A program made the translations under genes and the position numbers. A stretch of 64,000 nt of DNA, taken from NCBI GenBank assembly GCA_016704895.1, contig JADIZG010000002.1:93490-157489 (forward strand), read 5' to 3'. This stretch comes from Betaproteobacteria bacterium (GTDB taxonomy: Bacteria > Pseudomonadota > Gammaproteobacteria > Burkholderiales > Casimicrobiaceae). The notes under the pieces were generated by a model. The model searched no databases and was not told where the DNA came from. It was given only the letters and a program-made list of their open reading frames with translations. Positions 13,480-21,365 of the stretch are shown here, in pieces (positions within the stretch are counted from its first letter, which is position 1; each line of letters begins with the position of its first letter).

Positions 13480-13503
13480 GGGGGGGGGGCCCGGGGGGGG
13501 GGG
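13480..13503. repeat. Two G homopolymers between pilO and pilP
   Basis: Runs of 10 G (13480-13489) and 11 G (13493-13503) separated by ccc in the 72-base pilO-pilP gap. The gap has no gene. Either a slippery simple-sequence tract or a base-calling problem in a G+C-rich stretch. Confidence 0.6.
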
Positions 13504-13524
13504 CGGCTGGACGGCCGGCGGCGC

Positions 13525-14160
13525 TCATTTCTTCCTCGCCTTGTCTTTCGCCTGCTTCGCGAGCGCGCGCTGCCGGGCGATCTCGTCCTCGTCGAGGTAG
13601 CGGAACGTCTTCGCCACCGCGTCCATCTTGAGCGTGCCCTTGTCGTTCGCGATCGTGACGTCGTTCAGCGTCACGATGCGGGGGAGCTGCGCGACGTCGC
13701 TCGCGAACGCCCCCATGTCGTGGTAGTTGCCGGTGATCCGGATGGCGATCGGCAGCTCCGCGTAGAAGTCCGCCATCCGTTCCTGCGCCGCGGGCTTGAA
13801 CAGCTCGAACACGAGGCCGCGCCCGAGGCCCGCCTGATTGATGTCGGTCAGGAGCGCGTCGATCTCGGAGCGGTTCGGCAGCTGCTTCACCAGCGCGCCG
13901 AACGACTGCTCGACCTCGGAGAGCTGCGCCCGGTAGGCATCGAAGTTGATCGCCTTGGCCTTCTTCTGCGCGTACTGCTCGCGAAGCGTCACCTCCTCGC
14001 CTTCGGCGCGGCCGAGCGTCTCCCACTGGTCCTTCCAGTCGAAGAACGCGCCGATGCCGATGATCACGAAGAAGATCGAGCCGAGCACGAGCGCCTTCGG
14101 CAGCATCGGCCAGTTGCCGACGTCGTGCAGCGGCAGGCGGCGGAGGTCGTCGAGGTTCAT
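13525..14160 (-). CDS. pilO: Type IV pilus inner-membrane protein PilO
   Basis: Bitopic inner-membrane protein that pairs with PilN through coiled coils and ferredoxin-like folds to align the pilus machine. 211 residues: short cytoplasmic N-terminus (MNLDDLRRLPLHDVGNWP), one membrane segment near residues 23-41 (ALVLGSIFFVIIGIGAFF), a coiled coil (LGRAEGEEVTLREQYAQKKA...), then the periplasmic domain with AELPIAIRITGNYHDMGAF and the closing beta strand (LKMDAVAKTFRYLD). The ATG at 14160 overlaps the pilN stop by four bases. The end of the protein is lysine-rich (KDKARKK). Confidence 0.95.
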   Translation of the reverse strand: MNLDDLRRLPLHDVGNWPMLPKALVLGSIFFVIIGIGAFFDWKDQWETLGRAEGEEVTLREQYAQKKAKAINFDAYRAQLSEVEQSFGALVKQLPNRSEIDALLTDINQAGLGRGLVFELFKPAAQERMADFYAELPIAIRITGNYHDMGAFASDVAQLPRIVTLNDVTIANDKGTLKMDAVAKTFRYLDEDEIARQRALAKQAKDKARKK

Positions 14161-14819
14161 GCCTTCGCTCCACTGGCGGCCGCCTTGGCCGGTGCGGGCG
14201 CACCGGGCTTGGCCGCGGCGGGCGCCGAGGACGCCGAGGACGCCGGCGGGGTACGCCTTACCTGGAAGTTCAACGTGAACTCGTTGACCTGCTGGCTGGG
14301 CGCGCTGCGCGTCGCGCCGGGCAGCGTCACGAGCTTGATCTCGACGAGCTCGGGCGTCGCGATCCAGGGCGACGCCTCGATGTTGCGCATCAGCGTCGAG
14401 ACGCGCGCGTTCGACTGCGCGTATCCGATCATCTGGACACGCGTCCCGGACTGTCGCAACGATTTGAGGTAGATGCCGTCGGGCAGCTGGCGCACGATCT
14501 GGTCGAGCAGATGCACCGCTTCGCTGCGATTCGCCTGCAGGTTCTCGACCACCTGCTTGCGGGCGAGCACCTGCTGGATCTGGTCGCGGAGCTTGTCGAT
14601 CTCCTTGATCTGCTCGTCGAGCTTCGCGATCTCGGTCTTCAGCAGCTTGTTGCGCGCGTTCTGGTCGTCGACCTTCGCGGCGAAGACCATGTGGACGAGT
14701 CCCACGACCGCGAGCGCCAGGATCGCGAGCAGGACGGCGAACGAGACGAACTGGCGCTGCCGCGCCTGCCGCTTCTGCTCGCGGTGCGGCAGCAGGTTGA
14801 TGCGGACGGCGGCCGCCAT
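14157..14819 (-). CDS. pilN: Type IV pilus inner-membrane protein PilN
   Basis: Inner-membrane partner of PilO that binds cytoplasmic PilM through its N-terminus. 220 residues beginning with the conserved PilM-binding peptide INLLPHRE (residues 7-14), then a membrane segment (VSFAVLLAILALAVVGLVHM), a coiled coil (KLLKTEIAKLDEQIKEIDKL...) and a periplasmic ferredoxin-like domain (LLDQIVRQLPDGIYLKSL, VQMIGYAQSNARVSTLMRN). An Ala/Pro-rich tail of about 30 residues follows the folded domain. Translationally coupled to pilO; separated from pilM by the 275-base repeat block. Confidence 0.95.
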   Translation of the reverse strand: MAAAVRINLLPHREQKRQARQRQFVSFAVLLAILALAVVGLVHMVFAAKVDDQNARNKLLKTEIAKLDEQIKEIDKLRDQIQQVLARKQVVENLQANRSEAVHLLDQIVRQLPDGIYLKSLRQSGTRVQMIGYAQSNARVSTLMRNIEASPWIATPELVEIKLVTLPGATRSAPSQQVNEFTLNFQVRRTPPASSASSAPAAAKPGAPAPAKAAASGAKA

Positions 14820-14837
14820 TAAACGACCTCCCCCAGG

Positions 14838-15112
14838 CTAGCGCGCTTCGCGCGCGTCGCGCCCCCCCTCCTGAGGGAGGGGGCTGGCCGCACCCTCGGG
14901 GCGGCCCTTCGGGCGCGGCCCCGACCCTGGGGAGGCTCGCGCAGCGAGCTTCGGGGGGATCGCGCCGCCGCCGGGCCGTCCCAAGGCGGCGCCGGCCCCC
15001 TGGGGGGAGGCTCGCGTAGCGAGCTTCGGGGGGATCGTGCCGCCGCCGGGCCGTCCCAAGGCGGCGCCCGCCCCCTGGGGGGAGGCTCGCGCAGCGAGCT
15101 TCGGGGGGATCA
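14838..15112 (-). repeat. 75-bp tandem G+C-rich hairpin repeat between pilM and pilN
   Basis: On the minus strand, starting six bases after the pilM stop, the unit GATCCCCCCGAAGCTCGC-TGC-GCGAGCCTCCCC plus a second module (gccgccttgggacggcccgg) occurs twice fully and a third time in part; the ctcgc arms lie at 14936, 15011 and 15086, a constant 75-base period. The loop varies (TGC, TAC) and the stem is kept. At the pilN-proximal end (14838-14925) are further hairpins, GCGCGC-TTC-GCGCGC and a palindrome ccccctcctgaggagg-like. It makes an unusual 296-base insertion inside an operon that is normally gapless. No coding sequence is seen. Confidence 0.8.
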
Positions 15113-15115
15113 CAC

Positions 15116-16206
15116 TCACTCGAAGCCCCGCATCGCAAGACCGGCCGCGATCGTCAGCATCGGCGCATCCTGCGCGAGCTGGCGGGGACGGATCCGGTCG
15201 GAGACCTGCATCGACGCGAACGGGTTGGCGATCACCGTCGCCACGCCGGCGCGCTTCGCAACCAGCTCGTCGAGGCCCGGCAGCTGGGCGCACCCGCCGG
15301 CGAGCACGATCTGGTCGACCTGGTTGTACGCGGTCGACGTGAAGAAGAACTGGAGCGCGCGCGTGATCTCGAGCGCCAGCGTCTCCATGAACGGCTGCAG
15401 CACGTCCGCGTCGTAGTTCTCGGGCAGTCCCTGGTTCTTCTTGGCCGACTCGGCTTCCTCGGGCGACAGGTTGAACGCCCGCTGGATGTCGTGGGTCAGC
15501 TGGTTGCCGCCGAAGGCCTGGTCGCGGGAGAACAGGAACTGGCCGTTGCGCAGCACGTAGAAGTGCGTGATGTGGGCGCCGATGTCGACGAACGCGACGT
15601 TCTGGTCGCGCCCGTTGGCGGGGAGCGACGGCGTGATCAGGCGGAACGCCTCCTGCGTCGCGTAGGACTCGACGTCCATCACGCGCGGCTTGAGCCCGGC
15701 GGCCTCGGCGATCGCGACCCGGTCCTCGACCTTCTCCTTGCGCGACGCGGCGATCAGGATCTCGACCTCGTCGGGGTTGTTCGGCGCCGGCCCCAGGATC
15801 TGGAAGTCGAGGTTGACCTCGTCGAGCGCGAACGGGATGTACTGGTTCGCCTCGGCCTCGACGGCCAGTTCGAGCTCCTCCTCCTTCTGGCCGAAGGGAC
15901 GATGATCTTCTTGGTGATCACCATCGACGCCGGCAGCGCCAGCGCGATGTTCCGGTTCCGGCTGCCCAGGCGCTTCCAGGCGCGCTTGAGCGCGTCGCTG
16001 ACTTGGTCCAGATTAGCGATGTTGCCGTCCTGCACCGTATCCTTGGGCAGGGGCTCGATCGTGTACCGTTCGAGGCGATAGGTGCCCTTCCCGGCTTCCG
16101 AGAGCTCGACGAGCTTGATCGAGGTCGACGCGACGTCGACGCCGATCAGCGTCGGCGCCTTGGTCTTGAAGACTTCGAGGACTCCGGAAAATTTTTCGGC
16201 AAGCAT
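15116..16206 (-). pseudogene. pilM: Type IV pilus assembly ATPase-like PilM, one-base frameshift
   Basis: Cytoplasmic actin-fold protein that binds the PilN N-terminal peptide at the base of the pilus machine. Two adjoining frames together give a complete protein: residues 1-104 from 16206 (IGVDVASTSIKLVELSE phosphate loop, ALPASMVITKKIIVP) and the remainder from near 15895 to the stop at 15116 (FGQKEEELELAVEAEA..., NVAFVDIGAHITHFYVL, QIVLAGGCAQLPGLDELV, ending LAMRGFE). One missing base in the cccttc tract at about 15893-15898 breaks the frame; restoring it gives 363 residues, the normal length. Since the rest of the pilus operon is intact and no other mutation is visible, a sequencing error is more likely than gene loss. 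A perfect TTGACA (16271-16266, minus) lies about 60 bases upstream but I find no good -10 with it. Confidence 0.85.
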
Positions 16207-16359
16207 GTCCCTGTCGCCGGCAATGCTGACAACTTACATTAAACTCTGGCAGCAACCCACAACGATGTCAAACCTTTTGCTCCCCGGCCGTGTGCACTGT
16301 TGCAAGCTTGCCCACATTCCGGGGGGGTACCTGCCCTCCAGAGCAAGTTTTATTCCCCC

Positions 16360-18681
16360 GTGCTAAAGCGCTGGCTCCTCTACGTTGGCTCCGTCGCCCT
16401 TGGCCTCGCCGTGGTCGGGGGGCTGCTGGGCGCCTTCGTCCTGGCCTTGCTTTATCCGACGTTGCCTTCACTGGAGACCCTGACCGATTACCAGCCCAAA
16501 GTGCCGCTCCGGATCGTCTCCGCCGACGGCGACCTCCTGGGCGAATTCGGCGAGGAGCGCCGCGCCGTCGTCCGCATCCAGGACGTGCCCCCGCTCATGA
16601 AGAACGCGATCCTGGCGGCGGAGGACGAGCGCTTCTACCAGCATGGCGGCGTCGACTATGTCTCGGTGCTCCGGGCCGCCATGACCAACGTCGTCTCCGG
16701 CACGCAACAGGGCGCCGGCACGATCACGATGCAGGTGGCCCGCAACTTTTTCCTGACGCGGGAGAAGACCCTGACGCGCAAGCTCCGCGAGGTGCTGCTC
16801 GCCTGGAAGATCGAGGCCAACCTGACCAAGGACGAGATCCTGGAGCTCTACGTCAACCAGATCTTCCTGGGCCAGCGTGCCTACGGCTTCGCGGCCGCCG
16901 CGCAGATCTATTTCGGCAAACCCCTCAAGGATCTGTCCCCGGCCGAGGCCGCGATGCTCGCCGGCCTTCCGAAGGCGCCGTCCGCATTCAACCCGGTCAC
17001 CAATCCGAAGCGGGCGAAGATCCGGCAGGAGTACGTGCTGCGCCGTATGCATGATCTCCGCTACCTCTCGGATGCGGAGCACGAGCAAGCACGAAACGCG
17101 CCACTCGCCATTCGCCAGGGCGTCCGGGAATCGGTCCCGGTTCGTGCCGCATTCGTCGCCGAGATGGCCCGGCAGGTCGTCTTCGAGGCCTACGGCGAGG
17201 AGGCCTACACGAAGGGGATCACCGTCTGGACCACGGTTCGGACCGCCGACCAGGATGCCGCGTATGCCGCGGTCCGGCGCGGTGTGCTCGATTACGACCG
17301 GCGGCACGGCTACCGTGGTCCAGAGGCCTACGTGAGCCTGCCCGAGGACCCCGCCGAAGCCGAGCAGGCGTTCGAGCGGGCCTTCCAGCAGTCCCCCGAC
17401 AGCGACAACCTGATCGCCGGGGTCGTCACGGCCGCCAGCGCGACCGACGTCCGGGCGGTGGTCGCGAACGGCGACACGGTCCACGTCGAGGGGGACGGCC
17501 TCAAGTTCGCCGCGCGCAACCTCTCGGAAAAGACGCCGGCCAACCAGCGGATCCGGCGCGGGGCGATCGTCAGGCTCGCCAAGGAAGACAAGGGCCGCTG
17601 GTCGATCGTCCAGCTTCCGCAGGCCGAGGCGGCCTTCCTGGCGCTGCGTCCCGGCGACGGCGCGATCCTCGCGCTGGTCGGCGGCTTCGACTTCGAGCGC
17701 AACAAGTTCAACCACGTCACCCAGGCGTGGCGCCAGCCCGGGTCGGCGTTCAAGCCGTTCATCTACTCGGCCGCGCTCGAGAAGGGGTTCACGCCCGCGA
17801 CGGTGATCAACGATGCGCCGTTCTTCGTGCCGGCCGAGAAGACCGGCGCCGAGGACTGGGAGCCGAAGAACTACGACGGCAAGTTCGAGGGGCCGATGCG
17901 GCTTCGCACCGCGCTCGCGAAGTCGAAGAACCTCGTGACGGTGCGCGTGCTCCAGGCGATCGGCCCCCACTACGCGCAGGACTACGTCGCGAAGTTCGGC
18001 TTCGACCCCAGGCAGCACCCGGCCTACCTGACGATGGGCCTCGGCGCGGGCTCCGTCACGCCGGTCCAGATGGGCGGCGCGTACTCGGTGTTCGCGAACG
18101 GCGGCTATCGGATCTCGCCGTACCTGATCGCGAAGATCATCGACGTGAAGGGCAACGTCCTGTCGCAGGCCGAGCCGGCGGTCGCGGGCGAGACCGCGGA
18201 GCGCGCGATCGACCCGCGCAACGCGTTCGTGATGACGACGATGCTGCGCGACGTCGTCGCGTACGGCACCGCGACGCGCGCGCAGTCGCTGGGGCGCAAG
18301 GACCTCGCCGGCAAGACCGGCACGACCAACGAGAACGTCGACGCCTGGTTCTGCGGCTACACCCCCTTCATCGTCGGCATCGCGTGGATCGGGCACGACC
18401 AGCCCCGCACGCTCGGCACGAACGAGACCGGCGCGGTCGCCGCGCTCCCGATCTGGATGTCGTTCATGCAGCGCGCGCTCAAGGGGCAGCGCGAGCAACC
18501 GATCGACGTGCCGCCGGGTGTCGTGCAGGTCCGCATCAACGATGCGACCGGCCTTCGCGACGACACGAGCACGTTGCTCGACTGGTTCTTCGCGGAATCG
18601 GTCCCGCGCCCGCGCGAGGATTCGCTCACGCCCTCGCCCGGCGGCCGTTCGGCGCAGGACGTCCGCAACCAGCTGTTCTAG
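16360..18681 (+). CDS. mrcA: Penicillin-binding protein 1A (bifunctional transglycosylase/transpeptidase)
   Basis: Inner-membrane class A PBP that polymerises lipid II and cross-links peptidoglycan. 773 residues from the GTG at 16360; a TTG 60 bases further upstream is also in frame, and neither has a strong ribosome site. One N-terminal membrane segment (residues 7-30). Glycosyltransferase family 51 motifs: AAEDERFYQHGGVD (catalytic glutamate) and GAGTITMQVARNFFL. An OB-like insert follows. Transpeptidase motifs: SAFK in PGSAFKPFIYS, SKN, and KTGTT near the C-terminus. It is divergent from pilM, the arrangement usual in Beta- and Gammaproteobacteria. Family and function are secure; only the start is uncertain. 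Confidence 0.95.
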   Translation: MLKRWLLYVGSVALGLAVVGGLLGAFVLALLYPTLPSLETLTDYQPKVPLRIVSADGDLLGEFGEERRAVVRIQDVPPLMKNAILAAEDERFYQHGGVDYVSVLRAAMTNVVSGTQQGAGTITMQVARNFFLTREKTLTRKLREVLLAWKIEANLTKDEILELYVNQIFLGQRAYGFAAAAQIYFGKPLKDLSPAEAAMLAGLPKAPSAFNPVTNPKRAKIRQEYVLRRMHDLRYLSDAEHEQARNAPLAIRQGVRESVPVRAAFVAEMARQVVFEAYGEEAYTKGITVWTTVRTADQDAAYAAVRRGVLDYDRRHGYRGPEAYVSLPEDPAEAEQAFERAFQQSPDSDNLIAGVVTAASATDVRAVVANGDTVHVEGDGLKFAARNLSEKTPANQRIRRGAIVRLAKEDKGRWSIVQLPQAEAAFLALRPGDGAILALVGGFDFERNKFNHVTQAWRQPGSAFKPFIYSAALEKGFTPATVINDAPFFVPAEKTGAEDWEPKNYDGKFEGPMRLRTALAKSKNLVTVRVLQAIGPHYAQDYVAKFGFDPRQHPAYLTMGLGAGSVTPVQMGGAYSVFANGGYRISPYLIAKIIDVKGNVLSQAEPAVAGETAERAIDPRNAFVMTTMLRDVVAYGTATRAQSLGRKDLAGKTGTTNENVDAWFCGYTPFIVGIAWIGHDQPRTLGTNETGAVAALPIWMSFMQRALKGQREQPIDVPPGVVQVRINDATGLRDDTSTLLDWFFAESVPRPREDSLTPSPGGRSAQDVRNQLF

Positions 18682-18733
18682 GGTTCCGGATGACATCCCC
18701 GCGAAGCACGCCGACGCTCGAGAGGACGCCGCG

Positions 18734-19381
18734 ATGACGCGCCCGCGACGCACGCCCGCCTCGCGCGACGCGCTCCGCGCCGAGCGCAGGCACGGCTTCG
18801 GCCCCGACGGACACGCGCGGGCGCGCCTCGCGCAGGCTGCCGCGCGACTCATCGCGGAGCACGGGATAGCCGACTGGTCCGCGGCGAAGCGCAAGGCGGC
18901 CCGCGAGCTCGGGCTGCCCGAGCGCGCCGCGCTGCCCGGCGACGACGAGATCGAGGATGCGCTCGTCGAGTACCAGGCACTCTTCGGCGGCGAGCGCCAT
19001 CGCGCGATGCTGCGGACGCGGCGCACCGAGGCGGTCGTCTGGCTGCGCAACCTTGCCCGGTTCGACGCGCGCCTGGTCGGCGCGGTCGCGGAAGGCTGGG
19101 CGACCGAGCACAGCGACATCCGGATCGAGCTCTGCGCCGACGACTCGAAAGCGGTCGAGCTCGCCCTGCTCAACGCGGGCGTCGACTACCGGACGATGCC
19201 GACGCGGAGCGCGGACGACGCGCACGAGCTCTGCGTCGATACGCCTCGGGGCGGCGTGCGCCTGTCCACGCGCACGCCGGGAGCGATGCGCGCGCGGCCG
19301 CGGCGCGACCGCCACGGACGCGAGGCGGCGAGGCTGGATGCGGAGGCGGTGGAGGCGCTGCTCAAGGGGTCAGAGCCGTAA
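18734..19381 (+). CDS. Conserved protein of unknown function next to hemB
   Basis: 215 residues, soluble, rich in Arg and Ala; no signal peptide or membrane segment. I do not recognise a named family. The N-terminal half looks helical (ARLAQAAARLIAEHGIADWSAAKRKAARELGL, an AT-hook/TetR-like helix pair in feel only), the middle has WLRNLARFDARLVGAV and HSDIRIELCADDSKAVELALLNAG, which has the alternating pattern of a nucleotidyltransferase-like alpha/beta unit but lacks a clear DxD. The ATG at 18734 has only a weak upstream purine stretch (gaggac). The last five residues (KGSEP) and the stop come from the inverted repeat at 19360-19451 and so are not native to the gene. It is convergent with hemB and 52 bases after mrcA. 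Confidence 0.7.
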   Translation: MTRPRRTPASRDALRAERRHGFGPDGHARARLAQAAARLIAEHGIADWSAAKRKAARELGLPERAALPGDDEIEDALVEYQALFGGERHRAMLRTRRTEAVVWLRNLARFDARLVGAVAEGWATEHSDIRIELCADDSKAVELALLNAGVDYRTMPTRSADDAHELCVDTPRGGVRLSTRTPGAMRARPRRDRHGREAARLDAEAVEALLKGSEP

Positions 19382-19451
19382 TATTCGTCCGCCGCCCCAT
19401 CACCGACGCGCGCCGCCCACTTCCGAATATTACGGCTCTGACCCCTTGAGC
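19360..19451. repeat. 28-bp perfect inverted repeat bridging two convergent gene ends
   Basis: Arms 19360-19387 and 19424-19451 are exact reverse complements (28 of 28), with a 36-base loop. The left arm reads gctcaaggggtcagagccg and then a TAATATTCG tail; its mirror lies in hemB. Both flanking genes run into the element: each is read as ..KGSEP and stopped by the TAA inside its own arm. The core ggggtcag and the opposite cctgacccc/ctgacccc are shared with the element at 51024-51097. It resembles the palindromic units left by REP-associated (Y1, RAYT) transposases, but no such transposase is in the window. Confidence 0.85.
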
Positions 19452-20446
19452 CAACGCGCGGCGTCGAGCGCGAAGTAGGTGAGGATCGCGTCCGCGCCCG
19501 CGCGCTTCATGCCGACGAGAACCTCGAGGACGCACGCGCGCTCGTCGAGCCAGCCCATCTGCGTAGCGGCCTTGAGCATCGCGTACTCTCCCGACACCTG
19601 GTAGACGGCGGTCGGCATCGCGAAGGCGTCCTTCACGCGCCGCACGATATCGAGGTAAGGGAGTCCCGGCTTCACCATCACCATGTCCGCGCCCTCGGCG
19701 ACGTCGAGCGCGACCTCGCGCAACGCCTCGTCCGAGTTCGCCGGATCCATCTGGTAGGTGAACTTGTTACCGCCCTTCAGGTTGCCCGAGGATCCGACCG
19801 CGTCCCGGAACGGACCGTAGAACGAGGACGCGTACTTCGCCGAGTAGGCGAGGATGCGCGTCCGCTGGAAGCCCGCCCCGTCGAGGGCGCGACGCAGCGC
19901 GCCGACACGCCCGTCCATCATGTCCGACGGCGCCACCATGTCGACGCCGGCGGCGGCATGGTTCTTCGCCTGCTTCACCAGCGCCTCGACCGTCTCGTCG
20001 TTGAGGACGTAGCCCGACGCGTCGATCAGCCCGTCCTGCCCGTGGCTCGTGTACGGATCGAGCGCGACGTCGGTGATCACGCCGAGCTCGGGGAATCGCG
20101 ACTTCAGCGCTCGAACCGTGCGCGGGACGAGGTCGTCCGGATGCCACGCCTGCGCGGCGTCGGCGGTCTTGAGCTCGGCCGGGATCACCGGGAACAGCGC
20201 GATCGCGGGAACGCCGAGCTCGAGGCACGCCTCGGCGTCGCGACACAGCAGGTCGAACGACTTGCGCGAGACGCCCGGCAGCGAAGGCACCGGCTCCTCG
20301 CGTCCGGCGCCGTCGAGCACGAACACCGGCAGGATCAGGTCGTCGGGCGTGAGCGTCGTCTCGCGCATCAGCCGGCGCGAGAAATCGTCGCGGCGCATGC
20401 GGCGCGGGCGCGAGTCCGGGAAGCGGGCGGAATAGGGTTGGGTCAT
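19430..20446 (-). CDS. hemB: Delta-aminolevulinic acid dehydratase (porphobilinogen synthase)
   Basis: Condenses two 5-aminolevulinates to porphobilinogen, the first common tetrapyrrole step. 338 residues forming a TIM barrel. Visible motifs: the N-terminal RPRRMRRDDFSRRLMRET, metal-site region DVALDPYTSHGQDG (the zinc-type cysteine cluster is replaced by Asp/Ala-type residues, so a magnesium-type enzyme), the first active-site lysine in AYSAKYASSFYGPFRDA, and the Schiff-base lysine in MVMVKPGLPYLD. The ATG at 20446 matches the family start. The normal C-terminus ends near ARWL; here KGSEP and the stop are supplied by the inverted repeat shared with the convergent neighbour. Confidence 0.96.
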   Translation of the reverse strand: MTQPYSARFPDSRPRRMRRDDFSRRLMRETTLTPDDLILPVFVLDGAGREEPVPSLPGVSRKSFDLLCRDAEACLELGVPAIALFPVIPAELKTADAAQAWHPDDLVPRTVRALKSRFPELGVITDVALDPYTSHGQDGLIDASGYVLNDETVEALVKQAKNHAAAGVDMVAPSDMMDGRVGALRRALDGAGFQRTRILAYSAKYASSFYGPFRDAVGSSGNLKGGNKFTYQMDPANSDEALREVALDVAEGADMVMVKPGLPYLDIVRRVKDAFAMPTAVYQVSGEYAMLKAATQMGWLDERACVLEVLVGMKRAGADAILTYFALDAARWLKGSEP

Positions 20447-20558
20447 GCGGGAAACGCGTGTCGGATGGGGTGGCGGCGTCGTGGGGGCTACGCGATGGTA
20501 GCGCGAAGCGCCTGCGGGCCGGGCGGGTGCCCCCGCTCCCGCCTGCCGGCGCGCGTCA

Positions 20559-21203
20559 TCAATCGCCGCCCGACAGCCACTTCTGCTGCTTCGCGGCCTC
20601 CAGCAAGCCCTTGAATCCGCGCGCGCCCTGCGCGGCGGCCATCGACCGCAGCCGCAGCAGCAGTTCGGCGGTCGCGAGCGCGTCGCCGGCCGCGTTGTGC
20701 CGCGCCGTGTTCTCGATGTTGAACTTCGCCATCCAGTCGTCGAGGCTGCGGCCGCCCTTGCGGTAGGTCTCGGGCTGGAGCGCCCCCGCGAGGTAGGCCA
20801 GGTCGAGCCAGGGACGATCGTCGAACGGGACGCGCGCCGCCTCGCAGGCGCGGCGCAGCACCTTGCGGTCGAAGTCCGCGTGGAATCCGACGCAGCGCGC
20901 GTCCGCGACGTACTCGCGGAAGGCCGCGAGCGCCTCGGGCGCCGGTACGCCGGACGCCTGTGCCCCGTAGCCGATCCCGTGCACGACGACGTTCGACGCG
21001 TTGCCCGCCGGCTGGTTGCGCAGGACGACCTCGAAGCTGTCGTCGAGCAGGATGCCCGAGCCGTCGACCGCCACCGCGCCGATGGCGAGCAGATCGTCGC
21101 GCTCCGGATCGAGGCCCGAGGTCTCGGTGTCGATGACGACCAGGCGCGCATCGGCGTCGCCTTCGGACGTCTCGCGGCCGAACCAGCGGTCGAACAGGCT
21201 CAG
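20559..21203 (-). CDS. DnaQ-like 3'-5' exonuclease, start codon unresolved
   Basis: DEDDh-family exonuclease, as in the epsilon subunit of DNA polymerase III but a stand-alone type. ExoI is VVIDTETSGLDP (catalytic D and E), ExoII is GFHADFDRKVLRR, and ExoIII is the DEDDh form HNAAGDALATAELL. The domain begins with LSLFDRWFGRE at 21203, whose first codon is CTG and lies directly against a run of 22 G on the plus strand (C on the coding strand). There is no ATG, GTG or TTG in frame between that point and the upstream stop; the first is a GTG at 21074, which would delete the ExoI motif. So the start is CTG, or it has been lost by an error in the homopolymer. It follows the CBS/nucleotidyltransferase gene, a common pairing. 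Confidence 0.75.
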   Translation of the reverse strand: MSLFDRWFGRETSEGDADARLVVIDTETSGLDPERDDLLAIGAVAVDGSGILLDDSFEVVLRNQPAGNASNVVVHGIGYGAQASGVPAPEALAAFREYVADARCVGFHADFDRKVLRRACEAARVPFDDRPWLDLAYLAGALQPETYRKGGRSLDDWMAKFNIENTARHNAAGDALATAELLLRLRSMAAAQGARGFKGLLEAAKQQKWLSGGD

Positions 21204-21365
21204 GGGGGGGGGGGGGGGGGGGGGCGGCCCCCCCCAAGGCAGGCCGCCGGTTCCGCCCCGGCCCCGGGGGGCGCCCCAGGGCGGCGGCTTGGGACTGCCC
21301 GGCGCCGCACGGGGCCACGTCCCCCAGGCTCGTCGCCGGCGCGGCTCGGATGGTCCGGTGGCGCC
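21203..21365. repeat. G22 homopolymer and G+C-rich degenerate repeat
   Basis: 21203-21224 is an unbroken run of 22 G, followed by c-gg and 8 C, and then a G+C-rich stretch up to the stop of the upstream gene at 21366. On the minus strand it includes cccaagccgccgccctgggg and gccttggggggggccgcc, which resemble the second module of the hairpin repeat found after pilM and aroB, but the hairpin core is not recognisable. No gene fits here. Confidence 0.5.

Noticed and set aside
13480..13503. Phase-variable control of pilP by G runs
   Set aside because: Tempting, but the runs are between genes, and there are many similar artefact-like runs; kept only as a note in the features.
10649..14203. One long minus-strand frame that joins pilQ to sequence of pilP/pilO in the wrong frame
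   Set aside because: PilQ starts at 12919; upstream residues are shadow translation of pilP and pilO.
14925..15110. CRISPR array
   Set aside because: Repeats are 75 bp with high identity across the full period, no spacers, and no cas genes.
16238..16271. Full promoter for pilM with TTGACA
   Set aside because: The -35 box is perfect but the hexamer at 17 bases is cagagt and the A+T-rich tttaat lies 22 bases away; not convincing enough to list.
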